The notes under the pieces were generated by a model. It did not search any database and was not told where the DNA came from. It was given only the letters and a program-made list of their open reading frames with translations. A DNA stretch of 64,000 nt from Agapanthus africanus (taxonomy: Eukaryota; Streptophyta; Magnoliopsida; Asparagales; Amaryllidaceae), in the NCBI GenBank assembly GCA_030015575.1, contig CM057342.1:618665348-618729347 (forward strand). The letters are read 5' to 3'. Below, one piece after another: positions 35,411 to 46,687 of the stretch. The position numbers and the translations under genes are program-made. Positions within the stretch are counted from its first letter, which is position 1. The number at the start of each line of letters is the position of its first letter.

Positions 35411-37618
35411 TGTTAGTTATATGTATGCCCTAGAGACCATTACTGTACATTGGATGTATAATGTAGTGGATGCTGGGACATACATAGGTAAGACTTTCTT
35501 GCTCGACATGATAGTACGCTATCTGGTTGCCCTTTATCTTAACATGTATACTTTCTGTCTCTCTGATTACATGTTGATAAAGCCCTTAGGATGTGTACTT
35601 GACTTCCAGGACTATGATGCAGATCATACTAGTGGGGCCTGGGTAGTCCATGAGTACATCCTTCAATGTTCCTAGTCGAGGGAATATCGAGACGGGGCAT
35701 CGATATTCCAGAATAGACTAGCGTATATCTTCTTGATCCATGTGATGGGCGATGGATGATCACATATCCATTGGTGTTTGACATCAGAGATGGTATACGG
35801 GTGCTCAGTGGAGACTGGGTACACTGAACGGACTCGCCGAGAACTCCCAGATGGTATTATACCTTACGTCAGATGGCAGTCTCTGGTGACACTGGTGCAG
35901 CTTAGTCTGTTGACCCGAGATCGTCATAGAGTCTTGTGTGTCTCCTACTGTGCTTTGATTTCCACCCTACCACGGCTCTACTGAGTCGTGCAAACAGGTG
36001 GTTTTTGGGTACAGTCCCGATTCACATGGAGGCAATGAGCGATAGGAGGGGATTCGTCTCTCCCGGTATTGGGGGTTGATGTTGCGCTATGCTCGACTGG
36101 CCATAACAGGAAATCCCTGGCCACGGCTGCAGTGACCTACTGGTAAGTGTTATCAGTAGTTTCACACATGTTATGGACCGCACGTCGGCATGACTTATCG
36201 AGCTACTGGGGTCTGACGTTTACCACCGCTAGGCGAGATATGCGACATATCAGACGAACAGACCGGACTGTACGGTAAGTGTTACTGGTTGGATTCACAG
36301 GAGTGTGAGCGGGCTTGCTCGTCGATCTTCTGATCGCTCAATACCCGGGTGGCCGTTACGTTTAGCAGACCGCTTGCGGCTTGTGGGTGCTTGATATGAT
36401 CATCATCTGCTGCCGGCGTATTGACGAGTCTTTAGAGTCCTACACAGAGGTTTCCTGGCTCAAGCGAAATGAAATGGGAGTGCATATGAGATATGTGCAG
36501 GACCGAGAATAATGCGTGTATGTGATACCGTATTCCATTCTCGCGATGAATGTGTCGAATGGTTGTATGCGATATAACCTAGTTATCAAATCAAGGATTG
36601 ATTCGATAAGCCGATACATTGGATACTAGTCGGTTATATGCGATATGACCGGATCGTTAAATCAAATATTGATTTAATGATTTAATGCATAATTATATAT
36701 TTGATATATTACTTTGCATTAACTAGTATTGGTTCACTTTAAATGGATTTTCTCACTTGAAGTGCACAAGTTGTATATGTGATATACTTTTGTGCACTTG
36801 TTTGTATCATGTTTGATGATACTTGCTCACTTGGGTTTGTGTAAAGAATTAAACCATGGTTAAGTTAATGATTAGGGTTTTGTTTGTTTAATTACTTATC
36901 TATTTATTTATAATTCTTATTTTGGAAAAGATAAAGAAAGAATGGTGGCTTTGTTTGTTTGTTTGTTGAAGCTTCATGAAGTTTTGAATAAGTCCACCAT
37001 TCTTGTCTCATTCTTAACCCTAACCATGGTATATTCTCTACACCTAACCAAGGTTAGGATATGATAAGTATTCATATTGATTTTCTTTTTAGGATATACT
37101 TATGATATTCTTTCATCATCATCTTCTTCATCTTGAACAAGAAGAAAACCTAGCCACCATCAATGGCAACTAGTGAAAATGAGTGAGAAATCCAATTCTA
37201 AAGTGAACCCACCTCCTATTTCTTCATCCTCTACCTCTTGCCAAGTAGTATAGGGTGTTTTCTTCACAAGTTTCATGACTTGATGAAGTGGGAGCTTGAT
37301 CTTGTGATGCCTCGACGTAGATCATCTTCGGCATCGAAGCCGACGACCAAGTCCGCCCTTTTCTCCGATGAACCCGATGCTAGAGTCATGGATTCAATTT
37401 GGACAGCGGAGGGACGTCATCACGGAGCCTAGGAGGTGGAGGACCGGATCTACAAAGGTTGTAGCCCCTTTCCTTTTAAGTTAAAGCTGTTTACTTGCAT
37501 CGCATCACCTATACATCTAGTTAACGATCCCTATTAGGGTTTCTCGGCACTTGTAAAATTTGAATTGGCCATGTTTGATGCCTTGTGAGACTTCATTAGT
37601 GTGCCTAGGAACCCTACA
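35411..37618 (+). mobile_element. Element H: 3' LTR
   Basis: Preceded by the polypurine tract AAGTGGGAGAT (to 35410). It ends CCCTACA at 37618 and is followed by GGCCC (37619-37623). The main difference from the 5' LTR is a short indel near 35676-35690. Confidence 0.93.
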
Positions 37619-37863
37619 GGCCCGACTCGGCCGACGGACCGGCCAACTCGGGCCGGCGCCGCCGGTCGGACTCGGCCGGACGGCCGAGTCCCCAACATGG
37701 GAGTTGTGCCGTTTTGTATTCTATAACCCCATGCACACCCTAATTTAATAGATCGGTTCCATAGAATGATTTATGCCCCATTTAAACCATTTTAATGATT
37801 TTTCACACTTTTTACAATTTTTTTATTTAAAAACCCTTCACCTCCCCTACCCCTAGCCTACCC

Positions 37864-37871
37864 TATAAATA
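37864..37871 (+). promoter_or_regulatory. TATA box in 5' LTR of G
   Basis: TATAAATA in CCCTATAAATACACC, repeated at 42491-42498 in the 3' LTR, followed by CT-rich sequence and a GC-rich CCGGCGACG region. It is the likely transcription start region of G. Confidence 0.6.
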
Positions 37872-38583
37872 CACCCACTCCCCTCTACCCTCTCATCCCA
37901 AAATCCTAAGCTCACTATCTCAAAATTTTCCAAGAGTTGTGTACTTTGAAAACAAGCTCGCGGCGAAGCTCCGACGAAATTCCGGCGACGTTTTTAGGGA
38001 CTACCGGCGACGACGCAACGCATCGGCAATCCCTTTAGCTCCCCCTCACTCTAGTGTAATCGAAAACCCATAAGTCCTTTTCTATCTCTCTCTTCCCTAT
38101 TCAAGAAAATACGAAATTACAAACCCGACGGAATCGGAACAAATCCGATTTCCGATTCGGTTTTCTATAAATTTCACTTCTTACTAATACAATCATAATT
38201 AAACATCCTTATGTTGACTACTAAACACTAATCAAAGAATTTGAACAAGTTTCACCACATGAAATGATAGCTTTCTCAATTTATCGTATTTTTCACTTAA
38301 ATACCACAATGTTTCACTCTTTCATTTTACACCTTCAAACTTGCTATACATTTATAGTAGATCACGAGGTAACGACCTACCTCCTCACACACTTACATAC
38401 AATCTAATACGATACCATTGAAACCTTATAATACAAGAAAGCAAGAATTTACATTTAAATACCTTATACTTAATAAAACTATCATAAAAGATTTAGAGTT
38501 GATAAACTTTTAAATAAAATACCTTTTATTAGGAAAATACGATAAGATGTGGACATCGGTCGTTTATCTAAACCTGACTTTGT

Positions 38584-38685
38584 GGTGTCTAGGCTAGGCA
38601 AGTGAGAAAGATAACTTTAAAAGGCCCGTCTCACGGTGATTCGTGAGCGGATCCCTCCTTTCCTCACTTGTACTTACCTGGACAC
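38584..38685 (+). promoter_or_regulatory. GGTGTCTAGG three-helix RNA module, 5' LTR of G
   Basis: An outer helix GTGTCTAGG/CCTGGACAC (38585-38593 with 38677-38685, one G-U) encloses P1 AAGTGAG/CTCACTT (38600-38606 with 38663-38669), P2 AAAG/CTTT (38607-38618) and P3 CTCACG/CGTGAG (38630-38647). The order and spacing match the copia leader module although the stem sequences differ. The equivalent in the 3' LTR is at 43210-43311. Confidence 0.6.
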
Positions 38686-40358
38686 AATTGGCGGTGAAGA
38701 GGCGATTTGAGGCATCTAACAACTTGTCGTTTAGACCATTTAGAAATAGGCTAGTTGACTTAGGAAACCCTAGAATCTAAAATACGGAAAATTGACATTT
38801 TTACAAATAAATACCTTTTACTTTATAAAACCGTTTTCTAAAGGAATTAGTATTTTACAATCTTTGCAAAGCGCCGCTACAACCCATCTTGGGAAACCCG
38901 TTTGGGATGGTGCGGATTATCGCACATCCTCGGGCTTAGTAGTGAGAGATTCAGACCTCCGTAAGGAGCATTCGGTCTTGAAAGATTTAAAATACGACAT
39001 CTTAAGAAAATGAGATTTTTAGAATATAAAATATATATATATTAAAATTATTTTTATTATAAATATATGTATATTTATCATTAAAATACCTATTTTGTTA
39101 TGAGATAAATATTCTACCTTTTCTAAATATCCCAAGAATAAATTTACAGTAAAATACCATGGATTTCAAATAAATCAATATTACAGATAAAGACCTTTAT
39201 TTATGAAACTAGGATATTTTCACTAGAAATATCACAATATAAAATCCACACTCATTATAACTCTAAGGATGAATAACGAATACTTGAGGTGTATTTTGAA
39301 AAGTATATAAAAAGTATTTTTACATAAAACCCCCTCAAGTTTTACAAATTACCCTAAGGACCTTAGCAATTATAGGTTTAAGAAATAATCAAGACTTCGA
39401 TTTACGTTTCTAATTGTCTGACTCGGGTTTGAGTCTGATTAATCTAACTTGAATATGATTCAGGTCAATCTACAATCTATAATATTCCAATTCAATAGAA
39501 ACACATGAATCCAATTATCAATCTATATGACTTGACTGAACCGAACCATGGATATATTCCACTTATATGATTCTCCAGTTATTCTATTTACATGACTCTA
39601 CAGTTATATCCATTTATCGGTATCATAGTTTCGGTCAGTCAATCAATTATACAATCAATACAATTTACAAGACAAACAATAAATCAAAACACTGCGGGGT
39701 TTAAGAGATAGACTAATACGGAATATGTTAAAGGTGGCACGAGGTGGTCACTTAAGACGTAATTACATCCATGCCGTTGTTTCGTGGTATTATCGACGGA
39801 GCCTTGTACTACAGGTTACCAAGGTCCCCGGTGTAAGTGGGACTCCCCTCGTATACACTGGCATCTTCTGTACCAAGCTACAAACAACAGCGTTAATACA
39901 ATATTACAATATTATAATACAACATTAAAAGCTACTCTCTCTCTCTCTCTTACTCTCTGTCTATTTCTCCCTTATCTTTGGGATTTACCGAGCGACCTGT
40001 TTGCTGACGACATTCTATTTCTTTCTTCTTTGAATGTCGTCAGGTGGTTTGGATCCGGCGGAGATCGAGCCATCTGCAGAAGACTTGGACCAGTTTGCTG
40101 AAGAACCAGAGCTCTAGTTTCATTGTACATTTTCCATTCAGTACATTTCATTTCCTGTTATGCCATTGTTTAGGCATCATTTTATTTCAGTTGCAGTTCC
40201 TTTTCATGCATTGTACAAAAGAATGTTAATAAATAAAAGTTGTTTTTATTATATCTTGTCTCTTGTGTATTTTCTTTTATATTGCTTAGTTACGCTTAGC
40301 GTACGTAGCGGACCTCGTCACGTCCCCTTCGCCGTAGAATGGGAAGCGGGGCGTGACA

Positions 40359-40563
40359 GGTTTTGTTGGCGGCCCATGCAGGCCAGAGCTGTATGAAACC
40401 CTATTATGCAGTTCTGTTCTGCGTGAACAACCAAAGAAATATAACACAAGAACCAGCAACTAAAACATTCTTTACAATCCACGTTCCTTGAATCTTATCA
40501 ATTTCATGTTCCTTGAATCATATATTTTGAATCTGTCCTAACCTAAATTTTTCATTCAAGGTT
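40359..40563 (+). mobile_element. Element G: region after 5' LTR, primer site unclear
   Basis: A tRNA-iMet primer site (TGGTATCAGAGC) is expected right after the LTR, as in other plant Tekay/Del elements. Instead the sequence reads GTTGGCGGCCCATGCAGG, then CCAGAGC a few bases later. Either a different primer is used or the site was rearranged. The remainder up to the gag ATG is untranslated and ends in TTTTTCATTCAAG. Confidence 0.5.
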
Positions 40564-41096
40564 ATGGATTCCCCGAACAACACCAGCACCAATGTCAACA
40601 ACACACCTCCACCACCACCACTCACACCTGCCGTTCCTGTTCCACTCAACGAGCAAACGGTTCTGCTTGAGGCGATCCGCAGCCTCTTTGAAGGACAACA
40701 ACAACTCCTGAACCGTCCCGAGACTGAAGCACCTGGGGTGAAGCAATTCAGAGCTTTACATCCCAAACAGTTCTCAGGAAAGGGAAGCCCACTGAATGCT
40801 GAGAAATGGGCTCAAAGTATCGAGGATGATCTGGCAGCAGCACAAGTGCCAGAAATAGCTTGGGTCCGAGTTGCAAAGCTGCAACTCACGGACAATGCAA
40901 GGAACCGGTGGAAGGCGGAAGAAAGCCATCTTGTACAGCCTATTGAATGGAAGACTTTTCGCGAGAAGTGCGACGCAAAGTACTTCCCTGTGACTGCCAG
41001 GTTTGTCATGGAGCAGCAGTTCATTCATCTACAACAAGGTTCAATGTGGGACAAGTCAGTGGATGAATATGACACTGAATTCACCATGCTAAGCCG
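40564..41096 (+). CDS. gag: Element G: gag, exon 1
   Basis: Starts at ATG 40564 with a Pro/Asn/Thr-rich N terminus, then the gypsy capsid region (KQFRALHPKQFSGKG, AEKWAQSIEDDL, RVAKLQLTDNARNRW, TFREKCDAKYFP, EFTMLSR). This is the plant Ty3/gypsy Gag domain that forms the virus-like particle. At 41097 the frame runs into GTAAGA and would stop at once. The family continues with a phenylalanine-alanine stretch, which is found again at 41167. Splicing the 70 nt between joins the two halves in frame. Confidence 0.8.
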
Positions 41097-41166
41097 GTAA
41101 GATATGTCACAATAGTTCAATTTTTGAAATATCACATACTACACAACTAACACAAGACCGTAACAG
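41097..41166 (+). other. Putative 70-nt spliceosomal intron in gag of G
   Basis: The segment starts GTAAGA, ends AACAG and is AT-rich. It has a CTAAC branch-point consensus at 41147-41151, about 16 nt before the AG. Its length is not a multiple of three, and exact removal restores the gag frame at a conserved point (LSR followed by FAAHL). A chance insertion is unlikely to have all these properties. Confidence 0.75.
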
Positions 41167-41822
41167 ATTTGCGGCACACCTGATACCGACGGATGAGATC
41201 AGAGCCCGTCGATTTCAATAAGGTTTGGACACGAAAATCCAGGCTGCACTAGCCACAGGGAAATTTCCGACTCACGAGGATGTTCTGGAAGTTGCCCACC
41301 GTTATGAAGCAGTGATAAAGGCAAGGGGCAGACCTCAATCTGCAGGAGTGAAACGCCCTGCCACTCAAATGGCAGGAGGGGCCTCTTCAAGGCCAGCTGT
41401 TGAACTCAGAAGACTGGAAGAAGTCAAGGATCGGCCAAGACCCGATTTTTGCTTTTATTGCAAGAGGGAAGGACACTTGTGGAAGAACTGTAGGCGCGCA
41501 AAAGGCCTATGCTTGGTTTGTGGCGCGTTCAATCACGGAATTGGAAACTGTCCTTATAGACGCAACCCAGCACACACACCCGTCCACTACCCGCAGCAGC
41601 CAGCTATCCAGGCTCCTGCAACTCGTCCTGCACTAGCACTACCTCCACATGGATTCCCTGCTCAGCTAAATCTCCAATCCCATCAGGCACTGAGAAACAT
41701 GCCTCGGGTACAGGGGAATATGCCTCCAGCTAGGAGGAACGTGCCGAGACGCCAGGCTTACAATTTGGCATCCATAGAAGCTGATACGGTTGGTCAGGAT
41801 AACCCTGGTAATTCTCTTCAAC
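41167..41822 (+). pseudogene. gag: Element G: gag, exon 2, with a premature stop
   Basis: Continues Gag with FAAHLIPTDEIRARRF. An in-frame TAA at 41219-41221 breaks it where the family has a coding residue before GL. The frame is then open again: a basic region and a zinc-knuckle region CFYCKREGHLWKNC followed by CLVCGAFNHGIGNC, that is, two cysteine-histidine knuckles. The sequence runs out after about 41815, where protease should begin, and passes within 120 bp into the 3' end of the element. All of pol is therefore deleted. The frame runs on to 42031 inside the LTR only by chance. Confidence 0.75.
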
Positions 41823-41909
41823 CTTTTTCACACCCTTGCATCACTTTGTCATTCTTCACACACTCTCACCAAATTTCCTTGAATCTGTTATACTTTCCTT
41901 CTAAAAATT

Positions 41910-41941
41910 TCGAGGACAAAATTTTTATAAGGAGGGTAGAA
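41910..41941 (+). other. Polypurine tract of element G
   Basis: TTTCGAGGACAAAATTTT followed by AAGGAGGGTAGAA directly precedes the 3' LTR start TGTAACAACCCC. It is the same signature as at 1946-1977. Confidence 0.8.
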
Positions 41942-44900
41942 TGTAACAACCCCAAATTTCCGATACAAATTTTTCTAAGTATTTTTCTAAAATTCATAAA
42001 GGGGTATTTATTGTCTGAGCACAAGACTTAAGTAATTAATTAGCAATTTAATTACAAGAAGGAGCTTGTAGCTCATTGGTAATACCTTGCACTGCTGAAC
42101 CAATCCACCAGAGTTCAAATCCCCTACCCCGCATTATTTTTAATATTATTTTTGTTTTAAATTCCTTGGAAGCCCAACAGTCCAAACACCATAACTCCCA
42201 AAACTTGAACTGAACCTGAAAAACTGAATATACCAGAGGACCCACCTGAAGACCCCCCACCTCCTCGACCCAGACTCGGCCCGACTCAGCCGAGTCGGCC
42301 GGCGGACCGGCCGAGTCCTCAACATAGGAGTTGTGCCTTTTGTATTCGATAACCTCCTGCACACCCTAATTTAATAGATCGGTTCCAAAGAATGATTTAT
42401 GCCCTATTTAAACCATTTTTAATGATTTCTCATATTTTTTACAATTTTTTTATTTAAAAACCCTTCACCTCCCCTACCCCTAGCCTACCCTATAAATACA
42501 CCCCCTCCCCTCTACCCTCTCATCCAAAAATCATAAGCTCACTCTCTCAAAATTTTCCAAGAGTTGTGTACTTTGAAAACAAGCTCGCGGCGAACCTCCG
42601 AACAAATTCCGGCGACGTTTTTAGGAACTACCGGCGACAACGCAATGCATCGGCAATCCCTTTAGTTCCCCCTCACTCTAGTGTAATCGAAAACCCGTAA
42701 GTCCCTTTCTATATCTCTCTTCCCTATTCAAGAAAATACGAAATTACAAACCCGACGGAATCGGAACAAATCCGATTTCCGATTCGGTTTTCTATAAATT
42801 TCACTTCTCACTAATACAATCATAATTAAACATCCTTATGTTGACTACTAAACACTAATTAAAGAATTTGAACAAGTTTCACCACATGAAATGATAGCTT
42901 TCTCAATTTACCGTATTTTTCGCTTAAATACCACAATGTTTCACTCTTTCATTTAACACCTTCAAACTTGCTATACATTTATAGTAGATCACGAGGTAAT
43001 GACCTACCTCCCCACACACTTACATACAATCTAATACGATACCATTGAAAGCTTAGAATACGAGAAAACAAGAATTTACATTTAAATACCTTATACTTAA
43101 TAAAACTATCATAAAAGATTTATAGTTGATACACTTTTAAATAAATACCTTTTATTAGGAAAATACGATAAGTTGTGAACATCGGTCGTTTATCTAAACC
43201 TGACTTTGTGGTGTCTAGGCTAGGCAAGTGAGAAATATAATTTTAAAAGGCCCGTCTCACGGTGATTCGTGAGCGGATCCCTCCTTTCCTCACTTGTACT
43301 TACCTGGCCATAATTGGCGGTGAAGAGGCGATTTGAGGCATCCAACAACTTATCGTTTAGACCATTTAGAAATAAGCTATTTGACTTAGGAAACCCTAGA
43401 ATATAAAATACGGAAATTGATATTTTTACAAATAAATATGTTTTACTTTATAAAACCGTTTTCTCAAGGAATTAGTATTTTACAATCTTTGTAAAGCGCC
43501 GCTACAACCCATCTTGGGGAACCCGTTCGGGATGGTGCGGATTATCGCACATCCTCGGGCTTAGTAGTGCGAGATTCAGACCTCCGCAAGGAGCATTTGG
43601 TCTCGAAAGATTTAAAATACGACATCTTAAGAAAATGAGATTTTTAGAATATAAAATATATATATTAAAATTATTTTTATTATAAATATATGTATATTTA
43701 TCATTAAAATACCTATTTTGTTATGAGATAAATATTCCACCTTTTCTAAAATCCCAAGAATAAATTTACACTAAAATACCATGAATTTCAAATAAATCAA
43801 TATTACAAATAAATACATTTATTTATAAAACTAGGATATTTTCACTAGAAATATCACAATATAAAATCCACACTCATTACAACTCTAAAGACGAATAACG
43901 AATACTTGAGGTTTATTTTGAAAAGTATATAAAAAGTATTTTTACATAAAACCCCCTCAAGTTTTACAAATTACCCTAAGGACCCTAGCAATTATAGGTT
44001 TAAGAAATAATCAAGACTTCGATTTACATTTTTAATTGTCTGATTCGGATTTGAGTCTGATTAATCTAACTTGAATATGATTCAGGTCAATCTACAATCT
44101 ACAATATTCCAATTCAATAGAAACACATGAATCCATGAATCCAATTATCAATCTATATAACTTGACTGAACCGAACCATGGATATATTCCACTTATATGA
44201 TTCTCCAGTTATTCCATTTACATGAATCTACAATTATATCCGTTTACCGGTATCATGGTTTCGGTCAGTCAATCAATTATACAATCAATACAATTTACAA
44301 GACAAACAATACAATCAAAACACCGCGGGGTTTAAGGGGTAGACTGGTACGGAATATGTTAAAGGTGGCACGAGGTGGTCACTTAAGATATAATTATATC
44401 CATGCCATTGTTCCGTGGTATTATCGACGGAGCCTTGTACTACAGGTTACCAAGGTCCCTAGTGTAAGTGGGACTCCCCTCGTATACACTGGCATCTTCT
44501 ATACCAGGCTACAAACAACAGCGTTAATACAACATTACAATATTATAATACAACATTAAAAGCTACTCTCTCTCTCTTTTACTCTCTGTCTATTTCTCCC
44601 TTATCTTTGGGACTTACCGAGCGACCTGTTCGCTGACGACATTATATTTCTTTCTTCTTTGAATGTCGTCAGGTGGTTTGGACCCGGCGGAGATCGAGCC
44701 ATCTGCAGAAGACTTGGACCAGTTTGCTGAAGAACCAGAACTCTAGTTTCATTGTACATTTTCCATTCAGTACTTTTCATTTCCTGTTATGCCATTGTTT
44801 AGGCATCATTTTATTTCAGTTGTAGTTCCTTTTCATGCATTGTACAAAAGAATGTTAATAAATAAAAGTTGTTTTTATTATATCTTGTCTCTTGTGTATT

Positions 44901-45005
44901 TTCTTTTATATTACTTAGTTACGCTTAGCGTATTTGCTTCTGAGTAAATACGTAGCGGACCTCGTCACATCCCCTTCGCCGTAGAATGGGAAGCGGGGCG
45001 TGACA
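41942..45005 (+). mobile_element. Element G: 3' LTR
   Basis: 3064 bp and intact. It ends GGGGCGTGACA and is followed by TTTTG (45006-45010). It carries the same tRNA-like stretch (42060-42127), TATA box (42491-42498) and RNA module (43210-43311) as the 5' LTR. Confidence 0.9.
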
Positions 45006-45010
45006 TTTTG

Positions 45011-46078
45011 TTTTCTGCTCTATTGTTCTGTTTTTGTCCCATTTTTATAATTTTTTTAAAATAATTTTTAGTGTGCAGGTGTTTGGACATTCATATCGCT
45101 TTTTTGCACTAATAATTCTTTTTTCCGACATTTGTAGATTTTTACGGATTTGCGATCTGCGATCGTTTGGAGCGAAGTGTACATTCAAAGTTAAGGTGAT
45201 TATGAAGTACAGTGCCAAAGATCCGGATAGTTTGACCCGCGCAAGCGAACTTTCCAAGCTATTCTGATTTAATTCAAACGGGGTTTCTTAACCCAAAAAT
45301 TTATCGGTACGTACTTTACTAACACCTTCTTCTCAAATCCGACGCATCCAATATAATATCTTTGCAGGATTCTTTGCAAGTTCGCTTTCAAACGCCAAAA
45401 TTGACTAACCCGTATTTGTTGCTGTGTCGTGCTTAATATAAAAAACGATTGTTTGATTATTTGAATTATTCTTTTTCATTGATTTACGCATTGCATCCAT
45501 TAATACGGATTTAAAGGCAAGCAAACCATATAACATACGGTAAAATATTTCATCCCCTTTTCCATGGCCCACAAATCACGAAATTGAGCATAATGTTTAC
45601 CCGCACAAAATTTTAAAAGAAACTAGATTTTAAACTTTTAAGGACTTCGCGCTCACTAGGAGAAGTTAACTGTGTTTAGAACACCGCTTAACGGTATATC
45701 GTTTACGGGGTGTCTAGGAAAGTGTTCATGGCGAAACTGCCAAAAGAGAAAGGGTTATGTAATTAAGGACCTTTGCGAAAGCGTTGGAAAACCTCTCCTT
45801 ATCTCTGCACTTACCTGGTCTCGTGATCAGTATATCTTGAGCCCGTTTCTCGACACAGTTTTACTTCGACAATCAAGTTCTTGAGCAGGTCTAGTTGACC
45901 TAGGTGAACCCTAGACCAATTAGGTGTGTGGTATTGTATCTTGATTGTTTTGTCCAGGTTCTTTTTGTGTGTATATTTCATTTTTTTGTTAATAACTAAC
46001 ATATAAAAAATAAAAAAAAATAAAAAAAATTTCACATTCTTTTTCCTCTCCTTTTCTTTCTTTTCTTCTCTTCATATC
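45011..46078 (+). mobile_element. Element F: leader resumed after G
   Basis: Non-coding sequence between the G insertion and the F open reading frame. It includes the three-helix module (45709-45812) and, further on, a pyrimidine-rich stretch just before the ATG at 46079. Short ORFs here (for example 45034-45267) show no domain. Confidence 0.6.
45709..45812 (+). promoter_or_regulatory. GGTGTCTAGG three-helix RNA module, leader of F
   Basis: Opens with GGTGTCTAGG (45709-45718). P1 is AAGTG/CACTT (45720-45724 with 45808-45812). P2 is TGGC/GCCA (45729-45732 with 45739-45742). P3 has a GC-GAAA-GC tip (45775-45782). ACCTCTCC, then P1' and CCTGG, follow as in the copia copies. It lies about 270 nt upstream of the F ORF. 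Confidence 0.6.
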
Positions 46079-46687
46079 ATGGGTATCCCACCTCGAAAAA
46101 CTCTTGCCGAATATTGGTACCCACAACCAGACATTACTTCATACGGTTCTTGCTTTAGTAGAATGTCGAACGATCTCTCCATGCTAAAAATTTCTTTGAA
46201 AGATCGGATAAACGCGTCTATGACGAACAACTGGACTCCGCAATCCACTTTGTATCAACCGTTTCAACCTACCCCACCTTCTTACGTAGATACCCTTTTT
46301 GAGAGTCCTGTTGTCACTCCAAGACCTATGTCTATTGCTGAACGTATTGAACAATATCGTAGCCGATCTTTCAATCCTCTCACAACGTCCAATTCTTTTG
46401 ATCAACAATTCCAACCACCGTCTTATCATAACGTTGATCATCATCCTGTCCAACCATTAAATTCCTATCAATCCTACTTGAGTTTTACACCTTCCCTAGA
46501 TATTGCTTATGAGCAGCCTTTTGGGAGTTTCCGGTATCCAAACAACTTAGAATCTTGTACTGAAACCCCTTCACAACCCATGTCTAGTCTGGAACAGTCA
46601 TTGGAAGACTTTCGGGTAGCGTCATACCAACAGATGATGAATTTGAATGTGTCCATGCCGCCCTCATACAACCTAGTGACCCGGTAG
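46079..46687 (+). CDS. Element F: unrecognised ORF, N-terminal part
   Basis: 202 codons from ATG 46079, starting MGIPPRKTLAEYWYPQ. The composition is rich in Pro, Ser, Gln, Tyr and Asn. There is no zinc knuckle, protease or polymerase motif, and I do not recognise a family. The next frame is open from 46588 and continues smoothly into the longer ORF at 46717, so the two halves were probably one protein of about 460 residues broken by a frameshift between 46588 and 46687. It could be a highly diverged gag or an element-specific protein. Confidence 0.55.
   Translation: MGIPPRKTLAEYWYPQPDITSYGSCFSRMSNDLSMLKISLKDRINASMTNNWTPQSTLYQPFQPTPPSYVDTLFESPVVTPRPMSIAERIEQYRSRSFNPLTTSNSFDQQFQPPSYHNVDHHPVQPLNSYQSYLSFTPSLDIAYEQPFGSFRYPNNLESCTETPSQPMSSLEQSLEDFRVASYQQMMNLNVSMPPSYNLVTR

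Larger units (their letters stand above)
27219..37618 (+). mobile_element. Element H: complete Ty1/copia retrotransposon, gag-less
   Basis: LTRs 27219-29429 (2211 bp) and 35411-37618 (2208 bp) are near-identical by eye. GGCCC is repeated exactly on both sides (27214-27218 and 37619-37623). A primer site, a long structured leader, decayed pol and a polypurine tract lie in the expected order. It is the innermost element of the nest, and by eye its LTRs differ least, as expected for the youngest insertion. Confidence 0.93.
37624..40358 (+). mobile_element. Element G: 5' LTR, second part
   Basis: Continues the G LTR after H and ends GGGGCGTGACA. It aligns throughout with 42275-45005. An 18-bp segment near 44930-44955 (around GTATTTGCTTCTGAGTAA) is present in the 3' LTR only. 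Confidence 0.88.
26877..45005 (+). mobile_element. Element G: Tekay/Del-like gypsy element reduced to gag
   Basis: LTRs of about 3.07 kb (26877-27218 plus 37624-40358, and 41942-45005) with TGTAAC and GTGACA ends. The flanking 5-bp duplication TTTTG is exact (26872-26876 and 45006-45010). The internal region is only 1583 bp and holds gag with a zinc-knuckle region but no pol. The 5' LTR is split by element H. The layout resembles the plant non-autonomous class with terminal repeats and a gag gene only. Confidence 0.88.

Noticed and set aside
41225-42031. Gag frame continuing to 42031 as a functional C terminus
   Set aside because: The last part runs through the polypurine tract into the LTR and is only an accidental extension after deletion of pol.
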